Source of the DNA: an uncultured Aquimarina sp.
Lineage (GTDB): Bacteria; Bacteroidota; Bacteroidia; Flavobacteriales; Flavobacteriaceae
Assembly (NCBI RefSeq): GCF_947492965.1
Contig: NZ_CANLOZ010000001.1
Location: 124,001-188,000, forward strand
DNA length: 64,000 nt
Direction of reading: 5' to 3'
Shown: positions 8,286 through 17,072 of the stretch, piece after piece
Position numbering within the stretch: the first letter of the stretch is position 1
Layout of the letters: each line of letters starts with the position of its first letter
Program-made: the position numbers and the translations under genes
The notes under the pieces: model-generated
What the model was told of the DNA's origin: nothing
Database searches by the model: none
The model's input: the letters and a program-made list of their open reading frames with translations, nothing else

Positions 8286-9334
8286 TTAAAATCCTTTGCG
8301 ATTTTAAAACCTACCATAGGAATTTGATTTATGAATACTATAAGTTCTTTTGGATTGGGTTCTGAAATAGTTACTTCAAGCTGAATGACTCCATTTTCAG
8401 GTTTGATATCACCTTGGTAATTAAACTGTCTGTTATTTATCGTATAAATAATTGAATTTACAACTTCATTATAGGTTATTTCAAATTTTACGATTTGAGA
8501 AGTATTAACATCTAAAATTCCAGTTGATGGAGAAATTAAGCTAAAGTCTTTTGCTTTTTCATGTTGATAGAAAAGCGGAGCATCTAAAAATTCTTTTTTG
8601 CTGATCGTTTTTGGTAATAAGCTGTTTTCATAGAAATCTGGATAATGACCTTTTATAAAAAGTTCCGCAGGCATTCCGAAATAATCATAATTTGTTTTTT
8701 CTATAAACTCTTGTGTTTGCACATTATAATAACCTGTGCTTCCCCAAGTAGCATCAATGAGATATTTTTTGAAATCAATTTCTATAATATTCCATGCATG
8801 ATCAACACGATATTCTCTTCCAATATGTGGTATTTGGTTTTTAGCAGTTCCTAGCACATAAAAACAAGTAATACCAAGGTGGTCACAAACATCTTTAAAA
8901 AGTTGTGTATATCCTTCGCAGACTGCGATTCCAGTAGAAACAACTCTTTTAGAGATTTTCTCTCTATATTTTTTCTCTGTTTTTAGATGTTTTTTAGAAC
9001 CAGATTTAGTCTTATCATATTCTATGTAATTGGAAGATCTAAAACTTGGAAAAGGATTATAACTTACAGATTTGTAGGAGTTAGCATAATCAGAATAAAA
9101 CTTTCCTGATTCATTATAGTCATAGGATATATTTTTTGTGATCCAGGAGTAAATAGCTTTGGCCTGATCTAGTTCTGTTTTAAAATCTTTAGCTATTTGA
9201 TCAGCAAGTTTTTTAGGAGTTTTGAATGTAGTAGGGTATTTATGAACTATAGCCTCTATTTTGTCAAAATCCTGACCATAGATATTAAGTGCCGAAAACA
9301 GGCTTAGTAGGAAGAAAATTAGTGGCTTATACAT
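8282..9334 (-). CDS. Exported transglutaminase-like protein
   Basis: A 350-residue protein with a signal peptide (residues 1-21, ending ALNIYGQ). The transglutaminase/protease-like core is at about 55-200: Cys139 in AVCEGYTQLF, His179 in DHAWNII and Asp194 in DATWG form the expected triad. The C-terminal 130 residues look like a beta-sandwich. Members of this family act as peptidases or cross-linkers in the envelope; the substrate here is unknown. It is convergent with crtY and may share a transcript with the TerB/DnaJ gene upstream (74-nt gap). Confidence 0.85.
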   Translation of the reverse strand: MYKPLIFFLLSLFSALNIYGQDFDKIEAIVHKYPTTFKTPKKLADQIAKDFKTELDQAKAIYSWITKNISYDYNESGKFYSDYANSYKSVSYNPFPSFRSSNYIEYDKTKSGSKKHLKTEKKYREKISKRVVSTGIAVCEGYTQLFKDVCDHLGITCFYVLGTAKNQIPHIGREYRVDHAWNIIEIDFKKYLIDATWGSTGYYNVQTQEFIEKTNYDYFGMPAELFIKGHYPDFYENSLLPKTISKKEFLDAPLFYQHEKAKDFSLISPSTGILDVNTSQIVKFEITYNEVVNSIIYTINNRQFNYQGDIKPENGVIQLEVTISEPNPKELIVFINQIPMVGFKIAKDFN

Positions 9335-9408
9335 ACAATAAATGTAGCATCAAAAATTAAACCAATTAAAATACAACTATTCATTATATTTTAAAAGAGA
9401 TTGTTTAA

Positions 9409-10143
9409 TTATGTTAGGCCTCGTTCTTTTTGGATTTGTTCATAGGCTTTTTGTACTTCTTTGAACTTTTCTTCTGCGCCTTTTATATGCACCGGATCCA
9501 TATGCTGTACTTTGTCTGGATGATATTTTTTTACCATGGTCCTGTAAGCCTTTTTTACTTCAGCATCAGTAGCATTTTTATCAATTTCTAAAATTTTGTA
9601 TGCGTGATTACCTGTTTTAAAAAACATGGCTTTAATACTTTCAAAATCACTAAAATTAATCCGCATAAAACCAGCCATTTTCTGAATTTCTCTAGCTTCG
9701 GCTTCGCTTACGTTACCATCAGCATTGGCAATTCCAAAAAGAAAATGAAGTATTTGTAATCGTGCCGCATAACGAGTACGTTGTGTTAAAAACATACAAA
9801 TACGCTGAGCAGAAATCTCTCTGTTCTTAATAATTTCATTAAAAGTTCTAAACGTTGCATTAGCACGTTCCTTTCCGTAGGCACTAACAAAATATTGACG
9901 AACGTAATCTAATTCTGTTTGATTTATACGACCATCGGCTTTGATTACGATTGAAGAAAGAGAAAGTAAATTAAGTTCAAAATCTCCTGGACTCACTTGT
10001 TTGTCTTGGGTAAAAACGTTTGTAAAACTTCCTGCGCTTTTACTGGTTCTTCCATCCAACAGACTACCTAGTATAAAACCAAGTATGGCTCCAGGAACCT
10101 TAAAAAATATTCCTCCTAATATAGCCGCAAACCATTTAATCAT
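9409..10143 (-). CDS. TerB-like / J-domain protein (DjlA-like)
   Basis: A 244-residue protein. The N-terminus is a glycine-rich hydrophobic segment (residues 1-31) that probably enters the membrane. The middle (about 50-160) is a TerB-like helical domain with [14 protein letters not shown] and [14 protein letters not shown], and the C-terminus (about 175-240) is a J domain with the HPD motif in KKYHPDKV. The order matches DjlA, a membrane-anchored DnaK co-chaperone. Orthology to DjlA is likely but not certain. Confidence 0.85.
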   Translation of the reverse strand: MIKWFAAILGGIFFKVPGAILGFILGSLLDGRTSKSAGSFTNVFTQDKQVSPGDFELNLLSLSSIVIKADGRINQTELDYVRQYFVSAYGKERANATFRTFNEIIKNREISAQRICMFLTQRTRYAARLQILHFLFGIANADGNVSEAEAREIQKMAGFMRINFSDFESIKAMFFKTGNHAYKILEIDKNATDAEVKKAYRTMVKKYHPDKVQHMDPVHIKGAEEKFKEVQKAYEQIQKERGLT

Positions 10144-10342
10144 TCATGAAAAATTTAGGTGTGTAAAGATAGTTGAATTATTTACACGATTTTTAAGTAT
10201 ACTATATTAGTATTACCACCGAGAATTTTGTTACGAAAAGTTAGTTTTTGTTTGCTTTTCCGACTACTTGGCAGTCATAGGGATATGGTACATTATTTGT
10301 ATCTTTGTCTTAAAATTTCAAATAAAAAAATAGTAAAGAAAT

Positions 10343-10753
10343 ATGTATCCAGCAGATTTAGTAAAGCCAATGCGCGAAGACCTAACTAGTATAGGTTTTG
10401 ATGAATTACAAACAGCTGCAGATGTTGATGCGGCGATAGCAAAAGAAGGAACTACTTTGGTAGTAGTAAATTCTGTTTGTGGTTGTGCAGCGGCAAATGC
10501 AAGACCAGGTGCAAAAGCATCTTTAGCAAATGATAAAAAGCCTGATAATTTAGTAACAGTATTTGCAGGAGTGGATAGAGAAGCTACTGATAAAGCTCGT
10601 GGATATATGATCCCATTTCCACCATCTTCTCCGTCAATGGCATTGTTTAAAAATGGAGAATTGGTGCATATGCTAGAACGACATCATATCGAAGGAAGAC
10701 CTGCAGAGATGATTGCAGAAAATCTTAAAGATGCTTACAACGAGCATTGTTAG
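10343..10753 (+). CDS. BrxA/BrxB-family bacilliredoxin
   Basis: A 136-residue thioredoxin-fold protein of the YphP/YqiW (DUF1094) family. The active site CGC (Cys46, Cys48) lies in VVNSVCGCAAANARPG. In Firmicutes these proteins remove bacillithiol from mixed disulfides; Bacteroidota carry homologues, where the thiol partner is less sure. A -7-like box TATCTTTG (10300-10307) is upstream without a clear -33. It is a single gene closed by a perfect 19-bp stem terminator. Confidence 0.9.
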   Translation: MYPADLVKPMREDLTSIGFDELQTAADVDAAIAKEGTTLVVVNSVCGCAAANARPGAKASLANDKKPDNLVTVFAGVDREATDKARGYMIPFPPSSPSMALFKNGELVHMLERHHIEGRPAEMIAENLKDAYNEHC

Positions 10754-10770
10754 GAGTTAGGCACATAAAT

Positions 10771-10817
10771 TCAAAAAGAAAACCGTCTGTATAGCAGACG
10801 GTTTTCTTTTTGAATGG
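10771..10817 (+). terminator. Intrinsic terminator of the bacilliredoxin gene
   Basis: Perfect inverted repeat: arms 10771-10789 and 10795-10813 (19 bp), loop of five bases. The arms end in an A run and a T run, so it would work on both strands. It lies 18 nt after the bacilliredoxin stop. Confidence 0.9.
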
Positions 10818-10951
10818 CAATTTTTTTGGAATAATTTTCTAGAATTTTAGACATCGTAATTTTATGCGTTAAAGAATTGGCGTTCTAAAAATAATATCAG
10901 ACCTTGCACAACTGTAACACAAATCAAAATCATTAATTGCTAAGAGAAGTT

Positions 10952-11704
10952 ATGGGGGCATTAAAAAGGATCGTTTCGTATCCGCTTTCAGTAGTTTTCT
11001 ATCTGTTTTTTGGACTTACCCTATTAGTTTTCCAACCATTACAATGGTTAGGACTTAAGCTTGGAGGGGCAAAAGGACATAGAGGAGTTGTCAATCTAAT
11101 GAACCTTTGTTTATTGAGGTGTTTACACTTTTTAGGAGTAACATTTAGTTTTAAGAATATACATAAATTACCAGAAGATCGTTCTTTAATTATTGTTTCT
11201 AACCATCAGAGTATGTTTGATATTCCATTAATATCTTGGTACCTGCGTAGACATAAACCAAAGTTTATTTCGAAAATTGAACTAGGAAAAGGAATACCAA
11301 GTATTTCTTTTAATTTGAAATATGGTGGTCATGCATTAATAGATCGAAAAAATGCAAAACAGTCGATTCCAGAGATCTCAAGATTTGGTAAGACGATTGC
11401 TAAAAATAAATTTGCTGCTGTTATTTTTCCAGAAGGTACAAGAAGTAGAACTGGGGAACCCAAAGAGTTTGCATCAACTGGATTAAAAATATTGTTCAAA
11501 AATGCACCAGATGCGTTAGTAGTTCCAGTAACTATTAACAATAGTTGGAGATTAGTAGAGCATGGTAATTTTCCTATGGGAATAGGTTTACATCTTACGT
11601 TAGAAGTAAAAGAACCTGTTGCTGAAGAAGGATTGACAAAAGAAGAAATATTGGATATTACTGAAAAAAGAGTAATCTCTACCATAAAAACCCAAATATC
11701 ATAA
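10952..11704 (+). CDS. plsC: 1-acyl-sn-glycerol-3-phosphate acyltransferase
   Basis: I prefer the ATG at 10952 to the TTG at 10937, because AAGAGAAG just before it looks like a ribosome binding site. The 250-residue product has an N-terminal membrane anchor (about 10-30), the acyltransferase block NHQSMFD (H85, D90) and the FPEGTRS motif around residue 155. It makes phosphatidic acid from lysophosphatidic acid at the inner membrane. The acyl-ACP desaturase starts 2 nt after its stop, so the operon links acyl chain desaturation with phospholipid assembly. Confidence 0.9.
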   Translation: MGALKRIVSYPLSVVFYLFFGLTLLVFQPLQWLGLKLGGAKGHRGVVNLMNLCLLRCLHFLGVTFSFKNIHKLPEDRSLIIVSNHQSMFDIPLISWYLRRHKPKFISKIELGKGIPSISFNLKYGGHALIDRKNAKQSIPEISRFGKTIAKNKFAAVIFPEGTRSRTGEPKEFASTGLKILFKNAPDALVVPVTINNSWRLVEHGNFPMGIGLHLTLEVKEPVAEEGLTKEEILDITEKRVISTIKTQIS

Positions 11705-11706
11705 TC

Positions 11707-12708
11707 ATGGCTATAGACAACATTAGATTAGAAGTGATGCAATTATTGGAAAAGAAGATAGAGTCTTTTATAGATACTTATCTAATTCCGATTGATCAGG
11801 TATGGCAGCCTACAGATTTTTTGCCTGATTCCCAGAATGAGGATACCTTTTTTGATGAGGTAAAAGAGTTAAGAGAGTTGGCGAAAGAACTTCCATACGA
11901 TTTTTGGGTAGTTTTGGTAGGAGATACTATTACTGAAGAAGCGCTTCCGACTTATGAGTCTTGGTTAATGGATGTAGAAGGAATTAATCAACACGAAGGA
12001 GAAGGTGGAAATGGTTGGTCTCGTTGGGTGCGTTATTGGACGAGTGAAGAAAATCGTCATGGAGATGTACTAAATAAGTATTTGTATTTATCGGGAAGAG
12101 TGAATATGATTGAAGTAGAGCGTACAACTCAGCATTTAATAAATGATGGTTTTGATATCGGTACGGATAGAGATCCTTATAAGAACTTTATCTACACAAG
12201 TTTTCAGGAATTGGCAACTAATATTTCTCATAGTCGTGTAGCTAAAATTGCCAAAGGCTATTCTAATAAGTCTTTAGCGAGAATGTGCAAGATTATTGCA
12301 GGAGATGAGATGCGTCATTTTAATGCATATAGTGATTTTGTAAAGAATATATTCGAGGTAGACCCTAGTCAGATGATGGTGGCGTTTAAAGATATGATGA
12401 AGCATAAAATTGTAATGCCAGCTGTATTTTTAAGAGAGTCTGGAAATTCTATTGGTAGTGCTTTTGAGGAATTTTCGAATGCGGCTCAGCGATTAGGAGT
12501 ATATACTTCTCAGGATTATATAGATATCATGCAGCGTTTAATCAATAAATGGGAGATTGATAAACTGGTAGATTTAACGGATGAAGCTGAAAAAGCACGT
12601 GATTTTGTGATGAAGTTACCAGCACGTATGCAACGTATCAATGAGAGGTTAGTAGTTCCTCAAGAAGTGTTCAAATTTAAATGGGTAGAGCCTGCTATGG
12701 TAAAATAA
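11707..12708 (+). CDS. Acyl-ACP desaturase (soluble di-iron, fatty acid desaturase type 2)
   Basis: A 333-residue ferritin-like enzyme. The di-iron ligands are visible as SEENRHGD (E115, H118) and GDEMRHF (E201, H204), with further Glu in the preceding helices (near E78 and E168). This matches stearoyl-ACP desaturase (DesA/FAB2-type) enzymes, which insert a double bond in acyl-ACP using ferredoxin. It sits between plsC and an HD hydrolase with gaps of 2 and 8 nt. Regiospecificity cannot be read from sequence. Confidence 0.9.
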   Translation: MAIDNIRLEVMQLLEKKIESFIDTYLIPIDQVWQPTDFLPDSQNEDTFFDEVKELRELAKELPYDFWVVLVGDTITEEALPTYESWLMDVEGINQHEGEGGNGWSRWVRYWTSEENRHGDVLNKYLYLSGRVNMIEVERTTQHLINDGFDIGTDRDPYKNFIYTSFQELATNISHSRVAKIAKGYSNKSLARMCKIIAGDEMRHFNAYSDFVKNIFEVDPSQMMVAFKDMMKHKIVMPAVFLRESGNSIGSAFEEFSNAAQRLGVYTSQDYIDIMQRLINKWEIDKLVDLTDEAEKARDFVMKLPARMQRINERLVVPQEVFKFKWVEPAMVK

Positions 12709-12716
12709 GGTAGCGT

Positions 12717-13370
12717 ATGAATAATGATGAAATTATACAGAAAACTGTTGATTTTGTAAAACATACATTGCATAATGCCGAAGGAGGTCATGATTGGTTT
12801 CACATAGAACGGGTTTTTAAAACATCTACTACCATAGCTAAATCTGAAAATGTGGATGTTTTGGTGGTTTCCTTAGGTGCTTTATTACATGATATTGCCG
12901 ATTCTAAGTTTCATAATGGCGATGAAACTGTAGGGCCAAGAGTAGCAAAAGATTTTTTAGAAAGTATAAGCGTAAATAACAGCGTTATTGATCACGTGAT
13001 CAATATTATCGAAAATATTTCTTTTAAAGGAGGAAACGTAATACAAAAATTTAAATCTCCAGAATTAGATGTAGTACAGGATGCTGATCGTTTAGATGCT
13101 ATTGGTGCAATTGGTGTTGCACGATGCTTTAATTATGGAGGTTTTAAAAATCGAGCACTTTACAATCCTGATATTAAACCAAATCTTCAGATGAGCAAAG
13201 AGGAATATAAAAAATCCGAAGCTCCGACTATTAATCATTTTTACGAAAAACTATTATTACTTAAAGATCGAATGAATACTGAAACAGGTAAAAAGATGGC
13301 AGAAAAGAGGCATCTCTTTATGGAACAGTTTTTAGATCAGTTTTATCTGGAGTGGGAAGGTAAATCTTAA
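12717..13370 (+). CDS. HD-domain phosphohydrolase
   Basis: A 217-residue HD-superfamily protein. The metal ligands appear as H29 in GGHDWFHIERV, the HD pair at 58-59 (LLHDIAD) and Asp in DVVQDADRLDAIGAIGVARC. This is the YpgQ/YedJ-like small HD hydrolase pattern; relatives act on nucleotides. Third gene of the plsC-desaturase operon (8-nt gap), though a link to lipid metabolism is not obvious. A hairpin at 13387-13412 follows. Confidence 0.85.
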   Translation: MNNDEIIQKTVDFVKHTLHNAEGGHDWFHIERVFKTSTTIAKSENVDVLVVSLGALLHDIADSKFHNGDETVGPRVAKDFLESISVNNSVIDHVINIIENISFKGGNVIQKFKSPELDVVQDADRLDAIGAIGVARCFNYGGFKNRALYNPDIKPNLQMSKEEYKKSEAPTINHFYEKLLLLKDRMNTETGKKMAEKRHLFMEQFLDQFYLEWEGKS

Positions 13371-13380
13371 GTTGTAGTCT

Positions 13381-13412
13381 AAAAAAGAGTCTAAATATTG
13401 CTATTTAGACTC
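13381..13412 (-). terminator. Terminator between convergent genes
   Basis: Arms 13387-13397 and 13402-13412 pair perfectly (11 bp, loop TTGC). On the minus strand the stem is followed by a run of T, so it best fits the T9SS gene ending at 13461; on the plus strand the T run is missing. Confidence 0.75.
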
Positions 13413-13460
13413 ATCATTGTACAATAGTTTAAAGCTTTTTATTGCTTTAGAGTTTGGTTG

Positions 13461-16400
13461 TTATTTTTTGAATATTTTTATTCTTTTTTGAACATGATCT
13501 TTTTCTAGTTGTAGAATATAAAAACCAGTATTTAGGTTCGGCGCAAGAATTTTTATGTCGTCTCCATCCCTATTGGTTTTGACTTTTTGGATAGTCCCAT
13601 CGGTTCCAAAGAGTTTTATAGAACGTACTGCTTGTTTAGAGCTAATTCCTTTAACAATAATTTCATCTTTAAAAGGAATAGGATATACCTTAATTCCTTC
13701 AAAATTATAAGCATCTACTATTGGTGGAGTAGGAGCCGTATTAGTTGTGTTATATGTTGTTGGAGTATTGTTAGTAGCAGACGGAAGGTATCTCACCGTA
13801 AGTTCGGCAACGGAAGCCCAACGTTTATCGTCTACTTCTGAAAGGGCTCTAAAATAGATATAACGAGTGTTAAAGGAATCAAATTCTACGGTTTGTTTTA
13901 AGCTTGATTTTTGAAAACTTCCAGCAGAGAGCTCCTTCCAGTCATTGCCATCCCAACCAAATAATATATAATCTTTTACCATTCCGGTAGTTCCGTTTTG
14001 TCTTCCTTGATAGGAGAACCCTACTAATTCTTTTGCTTGTCCTAAGTCTATGGCAATAAAATGAGGGTGTGATGTATTGTCATCGTACCAGTTGCTATGC
14101 CAATAAGTGTTTGGATCTCCGTCAGCAGCTTTTTCTTTGGAATGATCTGCATTGGTAGTTTCTTCACTATTGGTATCATAGACGATACAGCCTTTACAAT
14201 CTTCGACTACATCATTAATTGCTATTGCAACAGTATTTGAAAATTCAGAATAACTGTCTGTATCGTAGGCTCTAACACGATAAGAATAAGAACCATTAGG
14301 AACGTTTTGATCTGTAAATGTCTCTACTCCAGATCCAACAAAATCAATACGCTCAAATCCATTACCATCATTTCGTTGAATGGTAAACCCATTTTCATTA
14401 TTCGAGTTATCTTTCCAATTTAGCGTAACATCATTTTGATTTGCTTGAGCAGTGAGATCACTTGGCGGTGTAATTTCATCGGGATCTGTATTTCCTATTA
14501 TTACCGTAGCAACATTAGAAAATTCAGAATAGTTGTTTGCATCATATGCTCTTACACGATAAGAATACGATCCATCTTGGAGGTTTTTATCTGTATAAGT
14601 TTCTATTCCAGTTCCAACAAAATCAATACGCTCAAAACCGTTTCCGTCATTTCTTTGAATGGTAAATCCATTCTCATTATTAGAATTATCGTTCCAAGTC
14701 AGAGTAACATCTGTTTGATTTGCGAGTGAAGTAAGATTTGTAGGCGGGTTAATTTCATTAGGATTAGAGTCTTCATTATAAAGATCAGATTCCCAAATTC
14801 CACGCCCATAGGTGGATACTCGTATTTTTCTTGTAGGATAATGGATTTCGAGTTCTGTGGTTTGTACTCTAGGGAGATTGATAGAAAAAGGAACCCAAGA
14901 ATTAAGATTATCGTTTGTATAATACACTCCAGATTGCATCCCTACATACAGACCATTTGCACTGGTATCATCAAAAACAAGGCATTGTACTGATATTTGA
15001 GGAAGATTTCCTCTAATATTTGTCCAAGAACTTCCGGCATTTGTAGAGACGTAGACTCTAGAACCTGTTGCGGCTAGCGCCACTCTTTCAGGATTGTTTG
15101 GATCTACAGCGATGAAATTTACATTTCCGCTAAAATTGCTTACTTCAGTCCAATTAGGCGAATTACTTTGACCGTTTTTGGTTCTCCATACCCTTCCTTC
15201 CTGTGCAATGTAGATATAGTTGTTATTGGATGCAGCTATTGCCATTTCATCAAGATTTCCTCCAACATTTATGCTCGAAGTGATATTTCTCCAACTTCCA
15301 TAGCTACCACCGTTGTTACTTCTATATAGATCTCTGTACCCTACGTAGATTTTGTTATTATTAATTGGATCCATCATGAATGGAGTAACCCATTCACCAC
15401 TAAAGTTTCCTGGTTTACTAATGTTTCCTATGCTATTCCCTCCATTGGTACTTTTATATAAAGACCCAAATTGAACAGTTCCGTAAACAATATTTTTGTT
15501 TTTATGGTCTATGAAACATTCCATACCATCTGCTCCAAGCCATTCTTTAAATTGTCGATTTGCTCCATTCATGATATTGGTACCATTGTCTTGAGCTCCA
15601 CCAACGATCATGTTAGCATCGGTAAAGGCACCGCCAAATCGATAATATTGTCTAATGGCAAGTCCGCCTTGAGTAAGATCTGCCATATTGTTTCCCCGAT
15701 CTCTACTTCTAAAAATCCCACCATCACTACCAACATAAATGGTTCCATCTACATATTGCATTACTTCGATGTCGGCATGTACATAAGATCGATCTCCTGG
15801 ATTACTCCATGTTGCGAGTGTAGAAAATGTGACTCCACCGTCTAAAGATCTGGAATAATTCATACCACCTACATGAACCTCGTTAGCATTAGTGTCTGAT
15901 ACAGCAATAGCCATATCACGCGAAGCTTGTGTAAAGTACACCTGATTGGTACTGCTCGATGTTGCTCGAGTAGTAAAACTAGAACCTCCATTTAAGGAAC
16001 GATATAGGTTGCCAAAACCACTTCCTCTTTTTTGTACGAGATATATAGCATTTGGATTTGCAGGAGTTACAGCCATTTTCATTCGTTCACTTCTATCGAT
16101 ACCATTGGTAATTCTGCTAAATGAATTACCTCCATTGGTTGATCGGTAAAAGCTGTTTCCACAAGAATATACAACATCGGTATTACCAGGTTTAAATTCT
16201 ACATCTTCGGCTCTGGTATTTAGTACGATACTAAAACTTGATCCACTGTTGTTAGATCTGTACAAAGCTTTTGTGGTACCTACAAATATTCTGCTACTAT
16301 TAGGATGAATAAGAATCCTTCTTGGAGTTCCACTTACTCTTTGAATTTCTGACCAGGAAGATCCTCCGTTTGTTGATTTTAGAATTTGACCAGCAGAATT

Positions 16401-17006
16401 TCCAAGATATACAATGTTTGAATTGTTGGGATCAATAGCGATGGACCAAATAGACATACTAAACATTTGATCTCCTATTGGATTCCAGCTTTGTCCAGCG
16501 TTTGTGGATTTCCAGATTCCTCCTCCTGGAGATCCTGCATACATTAGTTTTTGCTGAGAAGGTTCAACTGCAAATGCCGTTACTCTACCTAAACCTGGAG
16601 TCCAGCTTGAGGTGCGCGTCCAATTAAAAGGTCCAAGTTCCTGCCAACCACTGTTTCTTTGATTATTTTGGATGTTAGTTTTAGAATTATTCTGAAAGGA
16701 TTCATAGAATTTTCTGGATTCATCAAGAACTTTAGCATCACTAATTATGTGTCCTTTTGAATCTGCATTTCTTTTTGCCCAGTATAGGCTTCGCATGTAT
16801 AATTTATATCCACTTCCTTTACCTTTGTCCTTGTTCCTATAATAGGAATTACCAATACGTTCTAGTTTCGATACTTTAAGGTTTTCTTCTTCAAGAAGGT
16901 CATAAAATTCTTGAGCAGAACTTTGAAAAAATACAGTGTTAATAATTAGAAATACTAATACGTATTTCCATCGTTGTAAAATGAGTGAGTTACTTAGTTG
17001 AGTCAT
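13461..17006 (-). CDS. T9SS-exported BNR-repeat / FN3 / discoidin protein
   Basis: An 1181-residue secreted protein. After a signal peptide (residues about 12-32) there is a long run of BNR/sortilin-type repeats (about 110-740) with repeated S-T-N-G-G-x-S-W/F (Asp-box-like) motifs such as SPGGGIWKSTNAGQSW. Two nearly identical fibronectin III domains follow (about 750-840 and 843-930), then an F5/8 type C (discoidin) carbohydrate-binding domain (about 935-1070) and a Por-type T9SS sorting domain (about 1099-1181, VYPIPFKDEIIVKG to the basic end KIFKK). Relatives bind or process polysaccharide or act in adhesion; the enzymatic role is not shown. It follows the metalloprotease gene by 66 nt, so it is probably co-transcribed. 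Confidence 0.88.
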   Translation of the reverse strand: MTQLSNSLILQRWKYVLVFLIINTVFFQSSAQEFYDLLEEENLKVSKLERIGNSYYRNKDKGKGSGYKLYMRSLYWAKRNADSKGHIISDAKVLDESRKFYESFQNNSKTNIQNNQRNSGWQELGPFNWTRTSSWTPGLGRVTAFAVEPSQQKLMYAGSPGGGIWKSTNAGQSWNPIGDQMFSMSIWSIAIDPNNSNIVYLGNSAGQILKSTNGGSSWSEIQRVSGTPRRILIHPNSSRIFVGTTKALYRSNNSGSSFSIVLNTRAEDVEFKPGNTDVVYSCGNSFYRSTNGGNSFSRITNGIDRSERMKMAVTPANPNAIYLVQKRGSGFGNLYRSLNGGSSFTTRATSSSTNQVYFTQASRDMAIAVSDTNANEVHVGGMNYSRSLDGGVTFSTLATWSNPGDRSYVHADIEVMQYVDGTIYVGSDGGIFRSRDRGNNMADLTQGGLAIRQYYRFGGAFTDANMIVGGAQDNGTNIMNGANRQFKEWLGADGMECFIDHKNKNIVYGTVQFGSLYKSTNGGNSIGNISKPGNFSGEWVTPFMMDPINNNKIYVGYRDLYRSNNGGSYGSWRNITSSINVGGNLDEMAIAASNNNYIYIAQEGRVWRTKNGQSNSPNWTEVSNFSGNVNFIAVDPNNPERVALAATGSRVYVSTNAGSSWTNIRGNLPQISVQCLVFDDTSANGLYVGMQSGVYYTNDNLNSWVPFSINLPRVQTTELEIHYPTRKIRVSTYGRGIWESDLYNEDSNPNEINPPTNLTSLANQTDVTLTWNDNSNNENGFTIQRNDGNGFERIDFVGTGIETYTDKNLQDGSYSYRVRAYDANNYSEFSNVATVIIGNTDPDEITPPSDLTAQANQNDVTLNWKDNSNNENGFTIQRNDGNGFERIDFVGSGVETFTDQNVPNGSYSYRVRAYDTDSYSEFSNTVAIAINDVVEDCKGCIVYDTNSEETTNADHSKEKAADGDPNTYWHSNWYDDNTSHPHFIAIDLGQAKELVGFSYQGRQNGTTGMVKDYILFGWDGNDWKELSAGSFQKSSLKQTVEFDSFNTRYIYFRALSEVDDKRWASVAELTVRYLPSATNNTPTTYNTTNTAPTPPIVDAYNFEGIKVYPIPFKDEIIVKGISSKQAVRSIKLFGTDGTIQKVKTNRDGDDIKILAPNLNTGFYILQLEKDHVQKRIKIFKK
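14215..14759 (-). repeat. Tandem duplication of an FN3-domain coding segment, period 279 bp
   Basis: The coding DNA for the two FN3 domains is repeated at an offset of 279 bp (93 codons): for example the same stretch starts at 14341 and at 14620. The protein copies share SNNENGFTIQRNDGNGFERI and SYSYRVRAYD. The bases differ mostly at third positions, so this is an older duplication or one kept similar by selection. Confidence 0.85.
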
Positions 17007-17072
17007 TTTTTTGGGTTTTAAGAAGAGGTGTTTGATGGTGTATCAAACACCTCAGAATTTGTTGAATAGATT

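Noticed and set aside
14215-14759. 279-bp tandem repeat as a mobile element
   Set aside because: It corresponds exactly to two FN3 domains in frame; no terminal repeats or transposase.
14436-15845. Antisense ORFs (14436-14729, 15471-15845) within the BNR protein gene
   Set aside because: They lie inside a well supported coding gene in another frame and have no homology signs.
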